64,000 nt of DNA, from NCBI GenBank assembly GCA_052103955.1, contig JBQELO010000018.1:9231-73230 (forward strand), given 5' to 3'. Position numbers and translations under genes: made by a program. Of the stretch, positions 1 to 9,151 are shown piece by piece. The DNA comes from Paenalcaligenes sp052103955. GTDB taxonomy: Bacteria > Pseudomonadota > Gammaproteobacteria > Burkholderiales > Burkholderiaceae_B. The notes under the pieces were generated by a model, which was not told the origin of the DNA, searched no databases, and was given only the letters and a program-made list of their open reading frames with translations. Every line of letters begins with the position of its first letter. Position 1 is the first letter of the stretch.

Positions 1-461
1 AAAAATGTAGAAAAGCTACCAGAAAATGTTTTGGATTTATTTTGGCAGTCGAGAATATTGCTGCACTTCTGTAAGGTCTGCCATGTGTTTATTCCGCATC
101 CACCTTGAGCTGATAACTGTGAGCAAAGAAAATCTTGGCCATCAATGCGTATACCGGGCTGTAGCTTGTCGCCTATCTCGAGTATGTTGCCAGCAAGGAG
201 CCCCTGAGTTCCCAAGAAAATATATATATAGTCATCAAGAGAAGTAGCTGGGTTTTCGTGCCAGCATTTCACATCTAGATTGTATGTTTTTGATCGCCAC
301 ACGACAGTATTGATGGGTGCTAAAGGGGGGATGCTTATTTTGCTGCTGATAGGCTCTTCTATTGCGAGTGTGCCGTTTTGTAGTGTGCAGGACAAAGCCA
401 TGCTCTCTTTGGCGAATACTAGCGTAAGAATCAAGAAGAATACTTTCAAGAGGTGTTTCAT
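1..461 (-). CDS. Fimbrial adhesin-like secreted protein, C-terminus cut by window edge
   Basis: The minus strand is open from an ATG at 461-459 to the left edge of the window, so about 153 residues are visible and the C-terminus is missing. It begins with a clear signal peptide (MKHLLKVFFLILTLVFA, then a hydrophilic break and MALSC). The mature part starts LSCTLQNG and contains several cysteines, which is typical of the N-terminal lectin domain of chaperone-usher tip adhesins or minor pilins. I infer that function from the signal peptide, the cysteines and the fimbrial genes a few kb away; no family signature proves it. It is divergent from the bvgS-like gene, and the shared upstream region carries two copies of the GATTTATCTGA motif. 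It could instead be another secreted fimbrial subunit. Confidence 0.6.
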   Translation of the reverse strand, partial: MKHLLKVFFLILTLVFAKESMALSCTLQNGTLAIEEPISSKISIPPLAPINTVVWRSKTYNLDVKCWHENPATSLDDYIYIFLGTQGLLAGNILEIGDKLQPGIRIDGQDFLCSQLSAQGGCGINTWQTLQKCSNILDCQNKSKTFSGSFSTF

Positions 462-1037
462 ACTGGTCTGTTGTAGAGGGCGCACCGTATCACGTAGATG
501 GCATACGTAAACAATAAGGGGAGAGGGGAAGTGGTCAGCGGTGCAGTGATTTTTACCCGCGCATCCATAGGTATTGACTCTAGCAAGTGCAGCAGCGCAG
601 AAAAATAAGATCAATCTTAAAGACAGGCTGATAATCCTGACGTATGGTTAGCGACGCGTGAAAGTGTGTAATGCGGCTAGGGGGGGCGAGTGATCTCAGT
701 AGCTGATGATTTGGGATTTATCTGACTAGTAATAGAGATTTATCTGATCTTGTTTTGAGTAGGGTTTAGTTACATTAAGAGATCGTAAAACTATAGTTGC
801 GATGTACAGGTGCATACGCGTGCCTCGTCTTCATAGGAAGCCACCATCGCAATGTCTAAGTCTGCGAACCGTCACGACGCTTAATACCGTAAAACACGTG
901 CTGGGCATAGACTCTAGCTGGCTATGTCGTAAGGCAGGTAAATAAGGCGAGTGATGGTGCCACATTGCTGGTTTAATCGTCTGTGTTGAACCATGTAATG
1001 CTCTTTCATTTGCTGGCTTCACCGTTGAGTTTCCTAA
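462..1037. other. Divergent intergenic region between adhesin-like gene and bvgS-like gene
   Basis: This 576-bp stretch has no convincing gene on either strand; short open frames within it lack ribosome sites, signal peptides or recognisable motifs. The only structure I see is the pair of 11-bp motifs at 715-747. It probably holds both divergent promoters. Confidence 0.6.
712..747. promoter_or_regulatory. Tandem GATTTATCTGA boxes, candidate BvgA-type binding sites
   Basis: The 11-mer GATTTATCTGA occurs at 715-725 and again, identically, at 737-747, a start-to-start distance of exactly 22 bp (two helical turns). With flanks each approximates the inverted repeat TCAGAT-TT-ATCTGA. The same 11-mer recurs at 8940-8950 upstream of the pilin gene. 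From memory, Bordetella BvgA dimers bind in arrays spaced 22 bp. That the BvgA-like regulator of this island binds here is inference. Confidence 0.5.
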
Positions 1038-4000
1038 ATGCGTAGCATTGTTTTAGTATTTGTACTGTTGTTCTTGGTTAATTTGACCAGCGCAGAAACG
1101 GATACAACCAACAAATATGGCGCATTTGAACTGGCACTGGTAAGTTCTGCCAACGCACAAGAGGGAGAGCTCTCATTAAGTGCTGAACAGTGGGCATTAT
1201 TACGTCAAAAAGAAGAATTATTATTGGGCGTAATAGAGCCAGGTAAGGCTCCCGTTGACATAGTAGGACGTCAAAATTTTAAGGGGGTAAGTGCGGATGT
1301 AGCCTCGTTGCTGGGGCGCAAATTGCACCTAAAGGTGCGTGTGTTGCGATACAGCACGGCAGAGCAGGCCATTGATGCGCTTCAAGCGGGGCCATAGATC
1401 TGGTGTCAGGCGTGTCTAACATGCCTCTGGCAACGCAGCATCTGGTGTTGTCTATGCCCTATGCCGTGGATATGCCGGCTATCTACAAAAGACCTAAAGA
1501 TACTAGAAGCTTTGCGGATGACTTGGCAGGGCTAAGAGTGGCCGTGGTTGCTAACTATCTTGATGCAGACGCCTTAGCTGCACAGTATCCCAAGACGGAA
1601 TTCGTTTGTTATCGCTATAGCAGCCAAGCCATGGCTGCTACGGCTTTTGGGCGTACTGATTTATTGCTCAGTGATTCCTTGTCGGCGCGTTACCTAATTA
1701 ATCAAAGCTATTTCAATGAAATCAAAGTCGAACGCTTGCTGCCTATCGCATCCAATGGTTTTGCTTTTGCATTGAAAGCGGATAACCAAGCTTTATTGCA
1801 TATTATTAATACTGCGTTAATTGGTATAGGTAAACCCACATTAGATTCCTTGAGTCGCAGGTGGGTAGGGGGCGGTTACGACCTACCTGAAGACAGGCTG
1901 GAGCTAACGACTGATGAACAAATATGGTTAGGGCAGCATCCGGTGGTAAGACTGGCTGTGAACAGTGATCAAGCCCCCGTGGCTTTTATAGATAAAGATG
2001 GCAACCTAAGTGGTATGGCGGCTGACATTCTGGATTTGGTCACGCAGCGCACAGGCTTACGCTTTGATTATGAACGGGTGAACGATTTTGCATCGTTAGT
2101 GGAAGCGGTAAAAGAGGGGCGGGCCGATCTCAGCGTGATCAGTTGGACACCTGAGCGTGAAGCATTTTTACGATTTTCACCACCTATAGTAGTGACACCT
2201 TTTGCCTTATTTGTGCGTAATGAGGATGCATCAACCATAGGGCAGCTTAGCGACTTAGAAGGTAAACGATTAGCGATTGCCAAGGGGCATGCATATGTGA
2301 AACGCATAGCACTTAACTACCCGAGTATTACGCTGATAGAAACAGCTACCTCTTTAGATGCGTTACGTGCAGTAGCGATAGGCCAAGCGGATGCTGCGAC
2401 GTTGGGACTGATTTCTGGGCGCTATTACCTTTCTAAGTTTTACGAGGATCTCTTGACGGTGAGTGGTGTCATTGAAGAAGGAGCCGCTTTAGGAGGCTTT
2501 GCAATGCGCCGACAAGATGTAGAGCTGCAGTCTATTTTGAGCAAAGTCATTGCCGCCATCCCACCCGAGGAAATGAATGTGATTGCTGGTCGTTGGCGTC
2601 CGAACCCAGCAATGAGAAGTGAAACGTGGTGGGACTACCGACGCATGGTATTTGGCATTATGGCCTTAGCGGTAGTGCTGGTCAGTATTTTTACCGCATG
2701 GGCTTTATATTTACGCCAACAAATTAGCAAGCGTATGGCATCCGAACGAGCACTGAATGATCAGTTAGAGTTCGTGGAAGCGCTAAGCGAGGCCACGCCG
2801 CAACCCATTTATGTGCGTGATAGAGAAGGCCGGTTTGTGAGCGGCACCCACAGTTACTTAGATGCCGTGGGGGCTAGTACTGAAGATCTAGTAGGTAAAA
2901 CCGTACTGGAAGGTCCATCTAAGTTTGGGGCGGCTGCAGCTATGCATGACGCATACATGCAGGCTATGCAAACCAACACCACCATACGCGTTTTGCGCGC
3001 TACCAAAATGAATGGTGAAGAACGCTGGATTGATCATTGGGTCAAACCCTTTCATGATGCTACAGGGGTCATACAGGGAGTAGTGTGTGGTTGGTTAGAC
3101 GTTACTGAGCAGCAGCGCTTGATCTTCGAGTTAGAGCGGTTGATTAGCGAGCTTGAGGTGGCCCGAAAGCTGGCGGTTCAATCGAATTGGGAAAAGACGA
3201 ATTTTCTTGCCACCATGAGCCATGAAATACGCACCCCTTTAAGTGCAGTGATTGGTACGTTAGAGTTGGTGCAGCGTCAAGCTGAGAGAGGCATACTGGA
3301 TAAAAACGGCATACAGATTGCGTACGATTGTGCCAATGGCTTGCTGCACTTAATGGGTGACGTCTTAGATATAGTCAGAATTGAAGCGGGGCGTTTAGTA
3401 CTGGCACCAGAACGGGTCAATCTAAAAGACTTACTAGAGTCTGTGGTGTTAGTGTTTGAGGGATTGGCGTTAGAAAAAGGGTTAGAGCTACTGCTAGAAC
3501 TGGACACTGATACGACAAAAGATGTGTTGATAGACCCAGTACGCATTAAGCAAGTATTGTTCAATCTGGTAAGTAACGCGATTAAATTTACCTCCAAAGG
3601 CTACGTGAAAATTAGTGCTATAGGCCAATCAGTAGAGGCGGGTAAAGTGCGTGTGCAACTGGTGGTCAGTGATACAGGCATAGGCATTTCAGCCGAAGAT
3701 CAAGAGCGTTTGTTTCACCCTTTTGCGCAAGTGAATCAGTTATCGTCCGAGCAAACCGGCGTAGGTTTGGGGTTGGCGATTACGCGCTCATTGTGTGAGC
3801 TCATGGGGGGCAGTCTTTCCATGAGTAGCACACCGGGAGAGGGAACCTGTGTAGTCATAGAGCTGCTGTTGAATCAGATGGATACCTTGGCCATTGAAAG
3901 CGATCATGCTTTGCTGCCTAGTTCTGCTGCTGTTGAACAGTCTGCTGCACAGCCATTGCGGGTATTAGTGGTAGATGATTACGCCGTGCACCGCCAATTG

Positions 4001-4756
4001 ATTTGCTTGCAACTGGATTTTCTAGGCCATACTTTTTCTGAGGCAGAAAATGGGCAGGCAGCATTGCAACTATGGCGGTCTATGCCTTTTGATTTGGTGA
4101 TTACCGATTGCCGAATGCCGGGTATGTCAGGTGTGGAGCTTGCATTGGCCATACGTCATGACGAGGAGACCACAGGGCGCACGAGGTGCGTCATTATAGG
4201 CTTGACGGCCGATGCGCAGCGTGAAGAAATTCAGCGTTGCCTGTCGGCGGGTATGGACGAGTGTTTGGTGAAGCCTTTAGGGTTGGATAAGCTAAAAACC
4301 AAACTATGGCAGCTATCCAATGGGCTGGCAGAAAAACAAACACCTATTTTAGTATTTGATGCAGGTAGTAGTGATGCCGCTGGGGCTTCTGCGCTTCTCG
4401 CTACGGATGAGAAGAATACACGAGAGTCAGACTTTGATACCTTGCTGGTACTGACTGGGGGTGATAAGGGAAAGGCTCGGGAACTAGCCAAAGCCATTCT
4501 CAAGTCGTTAGATGACGCTACATTGCAATTACAACAGCCCGCGACGCATTATGATCGCGCTGCTATAGGTACCCTAGCGCATCAAGTCTTAGGGGTGGCA
4601 CGTGTGCTGGGTAATGAGGCGTTGGCAAAGCAGTGTAAGCAGCTAGAGGTACTATGCCAAAGTGATCGTAGCGAACAGGTTGGTGAACTTGCAGATGCGA
4701 TAACTACGTTACAGTTGATGTTGGGAGACATGCATGCGCGCTACCAAAGGATTTAA
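1038..4756 (+). pseudogene. bvgS: BvgS/EvgS-type hybrid sensor histidine kinase, broken by a single-base frameshift
   Basis: The gene reads as two overlapping frames: 1038-1397 ends at a TAG, and the rest (to 4756) continues in another frame. Adding one G to the GGGG at 1388-1391 joins them (ALQAG-AIDLVSG) into about 1239 residues; B. pertussis BvgS has 1238. Reconstructed order: signal peptide (to about 19), two periplasmic Venus-flytrap domains (to about 520), membrane helix near 534-554, PAS about 578-690, HisKA with SHEIRTPL (His729), HATPase (N box LVSNAIKFT, GVGLGLAI), receiver (VVDDYAVH, DLVITDCRMPG, Asp1024) and Hpt (AHQVLGVA, His about 1182). BvgS uses His729, Asp1023 and His1172, so the match is nearly residue for residue. 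Its natural partner is the NarL-type regulator at 9938-10594. The frameshift lies in the first flytrap domain and would leave a 119-residue peptide; a GTG at 1403 could at most start a form lacking the signal peptide. It may be a phase-off allele, a true pseudogene or a sequencing error. Confidence 0.85.
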
Positions 4757-4792
4757 TCTTAAGTGGTGTAGGCGCGGTGGTTAGCGGCTGGT

Positions 4793-7348
4793 TTATACCG
4801 TTGGAACCGGCATACATGTTTGCGTGCTTCTGTCGTAGTAACGGCTAGGATCACGCTCTGGCAGTTGGTAGGTCACTTCACATTGTCCGTTTTGCCAATG
4901 TACGCTGAGTTTACCGCTGTCTTGACTCAGTAATAACAGGGCTTGCCCGTTATTGTCCACCAAACCTACTTGTCGATCGTTATCATCGGTAACGGCAGCT
5001 CCTAGAGGCAGGGTGCCATTGGGGTAGTTAAAGCGCATTTGTACGCGTCGACCCGTATAGCCGCTAAAGCTAGTATGAACAATGGCGCCGCGTCTAGGGA
5101 TAACCATCTGTGTAAGGCTATCAAGTTCGGTATCGGCATCCAGCGTAGCGGGGTCTAAGCGTACGATATTGACTTTGTAGGGCTGGGTGTAGGGGTAGAC
5201 TACATAAGAGTTGCTGCCAGATGTAGGCAAGTTATTGCCTAAGCCCACTCCTGTGGCCCCTTCTACTTTGACTAGGGCAAAACTATCGCCTACCTGACGA
5301 GTCAGGTTAATGCCGCCCGCATGCATGACCATGGCCCCTGATGCATTCGCGCCATAGGAGTGGTAACCACTGCCTGTGCTGTAGTTGCCACCCACTTGAG
5401 CTATGGGCAGGCTACTGTTTAGCGCTAACGCGCCAGAATTGTTGCCACTTGCACTGCGTGAACCCTGAATACTGTAGGTAGTGTATTGAGTACCTGGTAC
5501 AAAGCCTGTAACACTGGCCGTGGTAGAGGTACCTTCTTTTGATCGTACGCTTGAGGTATACAGTTGAGGGGAGCCTTGTCCTGTACCAAGAGGGATAGAC
5601 AAGGTGAGCATGAGTTGGTTGCTGTTGTACGAATTAGTGTTTGCGGTACGTGTTGTTGAGCGGCTATAGCTGATGTTATAAGCAAGGCGGCCCCACGTAT
5701 TACCATAGCCCGCACTAATACTGTTTGCGCGTTGTTGGTTCCAGTAGTTTTCATAGGTGGAGTTCAGATAAACGCTACCGTATTTTCCGCTGGCCCCCAA
5801 TTGCTGATTGATGGATAAATCCATGCGTGAGCGGGGCCGGTAGCTGGCCCTAGATTGATAGTAGTTATCACGTGATTGCAAGCTTTCGTACACATGATTG
5901 TCAAAAGTACGATAGCCTTGGGTGGAGTAACGGTAGGCCGCTAAGGTGAAGGTGGTCTGGGTTGTGATTAGTGTTTTGGTATACAAGGCACGTACACTTT
6001 GGCCTTGGGTGGTTTTTCCGGCGGTGGTGCTACGTGAATTGGTGACATCTATGGACACGGCACCTATGGGGGTGTTGCTACCTACGCCTAGGTTGACCGC
6101 TTGGAAGTTAGATGAGGCTTGCATGCCACCCGCAATAGTGAGGTCGTCGGTTAACCCGTAAATTGCCGTGACCGACGCAAAGTTTGGCGTAGGTAGGTTG
6201 GTGTCGGTGGATTTGTATTGCCCCAATTCTGCGCTGTAACGCAAGGTGCCACGCTTTACCATTAAGGGCAGGCTGGCATAGGCTTGGATAAAGGATCGTC
6301 GTCGTCCATCGGCTTCAATAACGATAATCTCTAAGTCTCCATTGGAGCCACTAGGTGCAATGTCAGCAATACTAAAGGGGCCGGGTGATACCGGAACACT
6401 GGTTAAGAGGTAGCCGTTTTGCCATACTTCAACGGTGGCATTGCTTTCAGCGATGCCGCGTACGATAGGTGCATAACCACGCTCACTGTCAGCCAACATA
6501 GCATCATCTGAAGTAAGCTGAATGCCCTTAAAACGTACGCTATTAAAGATGTCTGCGTTGCTGTAAAGCTCACCGGCAGAAAACTGACCATTTAGGATGG
6601 AGACATCGTGCTGTATATAGGTGCGATTACTTTTGAACTGTCCGGAGGTGGAGTTTGATTTGGTAAGGTTGGACTCATTACGTAAACGCCAGCCACCTAG
6701 ATTCAGGCCATTGTTCAAACCTAAGTAATAATACTTGGTGGAAATACCTCGTCGAGAGTTTCCGCGTATGCTGGCTTGGTAGTTGATAAAGCCAGCATTG
6801 ACACCATAATCCCAAAGGCTAGGATCCACATAGCCGCGTCTACCTGTAGCCATATAGGCTTGCGGTATGGCAACGCTTAATAGCATTTGCCCAGAGTCAT
6901 AATCAGCTCGAGCTTTAGGGTCCACCTGTTGGAGATCTACGCAGGTACTAGTGGGTTCAGCGGCAAAGGCCTCTAATGAGGAAGGCTTAATACCTAGTTC
7001 AGCCAGTAGTTCCAGAGTAATACAGGGTACTACCCTAGAGGAGCCTTTCTGTGTAAATAACCGTATATTGCGTCGTCCTATTACGTCGCCATTGATTTGC
7101 ACATCAAACACATAGACACCAGGTAGCATAGTACTACTGGTAGTGGCCAGTAGATTCGCAAGGTCCACGTTGCCATCACCTCGAATTAAGGTGGGGTCGA
7201 ACATGCCAATCAGTGCTTCTGGGTCATCGTTTGGTGCGCTGGTGATGGTTTCATCCGGCGTCGCACCAACCGGTAGTGTCAGTAGAAGACAATAACCAGC
7301 GATAAATAGGGAGTGCAATCGTACAGGGATGCGAGCCATAAAAACCAT
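4793..7348 (-). CDS. Fimbrial outer-membrane usher protein (FimD/PapC family)
   Basis: An 851-residue protein of the usual usher length. It starts with a signal peptide ending near LPVGA, followed by the N-terminal chaperone-binding domain (FDPTLIRGDGNVDLANL, the typical F...L..G...DLS-like opening). The long central part is beta-barrel and plug (GIQLTSDDAMLADSERGYAPIVRGIA is the classic usher box), and it ends with a C-terminal domain containing a CEVTYQLPE-like finish. It forms the outer-membrane pore through which chaperone-bound pilins are assembled. It lies downstream of chaperone and pilin on the same strand (57-nt gap to the chaperone), so the operon order is pilin-chaperone-usher. No adhesin follows it on this strand; the adhesin-like gene lies beyond the sensor kinase. 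Confidence 0.96.
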   Translation of the reverse strand: MVFMARIPVRLHSLFIAGYCLLLTLPVGATPDETITSAPNDDPEALIGMFDPTLIRGDGNVDLANLLATTSSTMLPGVYVFDVQINGDVIGRRNIRLFTQKGSSRVVPCITLELLAELGIKPSSLEAFAAEPTSTCVDLQQVDPKARADYDSGQMLLSVAIPQAYMATGRRGYVDPSLWDYGVNAGFINYQASIRGNSRRGISTKYYYLGLNNGLNLGGWRLRNESNLTKSNSTSGQFKSNRTYIQHDVSILNGQFSAGELYSNADIFNSVRFKGIQLTSDDAMLADSERGYAPIVRGIAESNATVEVWQNGYLLTSVPVSPGPFSIADIAPSGSNGDLEIIVIEADGRRRSFIQAYASLPLMVKRGTLRYSAELGQYKSTDTNLPTPNFASVTAIYGLTDDLTIAGGMQASSNFQAVNLGVGSNTPIGAVSIDVTNSRSTTAGKTTQGQSVRALYTKTLITTQTTFTLAAYRYSTQGYRTFDNHVYESLQSRDNYYQSRASYRPRSRMDLSINQQLGASGKYGSVYLNSTYENYWNQQRANSISAGYGNTWGRLAYNISYSRSTTRTANTNSYNSNQLMLTLSIPLGTGQGSPQLYTSSVRSKEGTSTTASVTGFVPGTQYTTYSIQGSRSASGNNSGALALNSSLPIAQVGGNYSTGSGYHSYGANASGAMVMHAGGINLTRQVGDSFALVKVEGATGVGLGNNLPTSGSNSYVVYPYTQPYKVNIVRLDPATLDADTELDSLTQMVIPRRGAIVHTSFSGYTGRRVQMRFNYPNGTLPLGAAVTDDNDRQVGLVDNNGQALLLLSQDSGKLSVHWQNGQCEVTYQLPERDPSRYYDRSTQTCMPVPTV

Positions 7349-7405
7349 CGTTGTATAGGAAGGAAGTGGGATGCCGTGAGGCCGGCAGCGGTGAATCGTA
7401 TGAGC

Positions 7406-8137
7406 TTAGTTGCTGATGAGTTCACCCTTGATGGGATGTTCGCCTGATAGCACCACACGGTGTGGTATGTAGGAACCAAAGTCGTTGATAGAGGAGTACA
7501 TCAGGGTAGTTTGTGGCCCTATGCTGTGCGCGCTGGATAACGCCACGGTATAGGTCTGGTGCGGGGGGATCACCAAGGCCTGCTCTATTTGTGCATTGTT
7601 AGCCGTCAAACCAACAACGGTGACGTGGTATGAGCTAGGATTGGTGATCTGAATGCTTCTATCGCGATAGCTCCATTCGATATTCTGGATGGCGCTATCC
7701 AAATTGCCAGCCAAGTCTTTGGGGCGATAAAACACCTTGATACGTTGCAAGATAGCTAGCTGTATGATGGGTTCATCACCAACCACGCGCTGGGGGATTT
7801 CTTGTACATTCAACCAGAACATGCTTTCTCGGTCTGAGGGAGCGCCTACACCTTCATATAAAATACGCACGACTTGTTCGCTATTAGCTTGTACTCGTAC
7901 CAGTTGTGGAGTGAGGGTGAAATGTTGAACGGCGTTACTGCTATCGCTGCTGTCTGCATCTAACCAAGACTGGATGAGAATTCCATCACCCATATTTCTG
8001 ACACCAAAAGAGGCTTCATTCTTGCCATTTTCGAGAATAACGCGGGTGGAGTTCAGCGCAATGCTGGCAAAAGAGGGGGGCGAGGCAATAGCAATAACTA
8101 GTGCGCAAATCAGTGATAGATGTCGCAACATATACAA
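7406..8137 (-). CDS. Periplasmic fimbrial chaperone (PapD/FimC family)
   Basis: A 243-residue protein with a signal peptide (cleavage after PPSFA) and two immunoglobulin-like domains. The chaperone signature DRESMFWLNVQEIP is present, as are the conserved hydrophobic beta-strand segment (IIQLAILQRIKVFYRP) and the Arg at the start of domain 1 (SIALNSTRVIL). Such proteins cap pilin subunits by donor-strand complementation in the periplasm and deliver them to the usher. It sits between major pilin and usher, separated from the pilin by a strong intercistronic hairpin, which fits lower expression than the pilin. A second, divergent chaperone gene lies at 9152-9922; this one is the operon member. 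Confidence 0.95.
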   Translation of the reverse strand: MYMLRHLSLICALVIAIASPPSFASIALNSTRVILENGKNEASFGVRNMGDGILIQSWLDADSSDSSNAVQHFTLTPQLVRVQANSEQVVRILYEGVGAPSDRESMFWLNVQEIPQRVVGDEPIIQLAILQRIKVFYRPKDLAGNLDSAIQNIEWSYRDRSIQITNPSSYHVTVVGLTANNAQIEQALVIPPHQTYTVALSSAHSIGPQTTLMYSSINDFGSYIPHRVVLSGEHPIKGELISN

Positions 8138-8168
8138 AACCTAAGTGTGGGAAGGGCAAGAAGCAGGG

Positions 8169-8189
8169 CTAGGCCCGTTGCGGGCCTAG
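8169..8189. promoter_or_regulatory. Intercistronic hairpin between major pilin and chaperone
   Basis: Perfect 9-bp inverted repeat (CTAGGCCCG and CGGGCCTAG) with a 3-nt loop, placed 15 nt after the pilin stop codon and 32 nt before the chaperone start (minus strand). No run of U follows, so it is more likely an mRNA-stabilising or processing stem, or a partial terminator, than a full intrinsic terminator. In other fimbrial operons (for example pap) such stems keep major pilin in excess over the assembly genes; the role here is inferred from position. Confidence 0.5.
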
Positions 8190-8203
8190 TGAAACTACAG
8201 TGC

Positions 8204-8797
8204 TTATGGAGTAACGATTGTGTAAGGCAGGGTGGCAGTTACGAGGCCACCTTTTAAATCACCTGAGGTTTTAACGTAACCAGCTTCAAAAGCCACTTCC
8301 ATAGGTGCGTTGGCAGTTAGGGCCTGATCAAACAGCACACCATCGTCAAGCTTATGGGCAGTAGCTGCAGAGTGCGCGCTGTTTAATGGATACAGAGCAA
8401 TACCAAAACCGAACGCATTGTTTGGAGAAGGGGTTGCTTCACCACCATTGATTTTTAATACTTTACCGCTCTCTGCTGTTAGCGCAGTGGCGGCTGCAAA
8501 TCTGATGATGGTTTGGCCCGCTTGGCTACATTGGACTTTAAACGTTACTTTACCGTTACTAGGGCCGGCCATGAGAGGGCGGCTCAGTGAGCTTTCACTG
8601 ATTTGTCCAAGGTTGGGGTTACCTAAATTAACGTTAATGGTTTTGGCATCACCACCATCGCTTTGTACAAAGCACGTATCGGTACTGACATTACCGCTAA
8701 AGACAATGTTGCCACCACCTTGCACAGTTTCAACTGCGAACGCAGTAGAGGACGCCAACGCTAGAGCGGCGGCTACAACGGTAGTACGTATCTTCAT
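8204..8797 (-). CDS. Major fimbrial subunit (type 1-like pilin)
   Basis: A 197-residue protein with a signal peptide (MKIRTTVVAAALALASSTAFA). The mature part has the pilin architecture: G-rich N-terminal donor strand (GGGNIVFSGNVSTDTC), two cysteines about 50 residues apart (one in STDTCFV, one in KVQCSQ) that should form the conserved disulfide, and a C-terminal strand ending ATLPYTIVTP. It is the first gene of the pilin-chaperone-usher operon. Its upstream region (8798-9151) is shared with the divergent second chaperone and contains the GATTTATCTGA-type motifs, so it is a likely target of the BvgA-like regulator. Confidence 0.93.
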   Translation of the reverse strand: MKIRTTVVAAALALASSTAFAVETVQGGGNIVFSGNVSTDTCFVQSDGGDAKTINVNLGNPNLGQISESSLSRPLMAGPSNGKVTFKVQCSQAGQTIIRFAAATALTAESGKVLKINGGEATPSPNNAFGFGIALYPLNSAHSAATAHKLDDGVLFDQALTANAPMEVAFEAGYVKTSGDLKGGLVTATLPYTIVTP

Positions 8798-9151
8798 GAA
8801 AAGTCTCGCTTGTTAATGTTAAAGAGTCGTTAAGCTCGAATGCTGCACAAATAAGTTTTTGTGCTGTTTCTTCTCGAGTGCCTCTACTTTATTTTTTCAA
8901 CAGCGATGATGTAATGGGGCAAATCCTTTTAGTGTCTGAGATTTATCTGATAAGTGCGCTCAGAAGCCTCAGATAAAGGGTGGAAAGTCGGGACTATTCA
9001 GTGCTTTGGGGATTTAAGAAAAGTCGCTCTTGTGGTCGGATAAATCTGATGTTTGTACACCTAGAGTCTAGGTAAAGTTTCAAAGGTAGTGGTGGGTGCA
9101 GTTAGCTTGTACCCCTCGTTTTTTTGATTTCTGTGGCTAGGGTTCACACAG
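8798..9151. promoter_or_regulatory. Divergent fimbrial promoter region with three GATTTATCTGA-type boxes
   Basis: This 354-bp region lies between major pilin (minus) and chaperone 2 (plus). It has no gene. It contains an exact GATTTATCTGA at 8940-8950, an inverted partial copy TCAGATAAA at 8969-8977, and a near-palindromic variant TCGGATAAATCTGA at 9036-9049. The exact copy is identical to the pair upstream of the bvgS-like gene. I infer these are operator sites of the locus regulator; I could not assign -10/-35 elements with confidence. Confidence 0.5.

Noticed and set aside
26..510. Two plus-strand open frames of 73 and 76 codons near the left edge
   Set aside because: They lie on the opposite strand of the signal-peptide adhesin-like gene and have no ribosome site or family match.
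831..1022. Minus-strand frame of 63 codons upstream of the kinase gene
   Set aside because: No ribosome site, signal peptide or recognisable domain; lies in the divergent control region.
1030..1036. TTTCCTA heptad just before the bvgS-like start, and TAGGAAA (its complement) at 10634-10640 upstream of the bvgA-like gene
   Set aside because: They match the Bordetella BvgA heptad, but a 7-mer is expected several times by chance in 64 kb and neither has a paired partner site.
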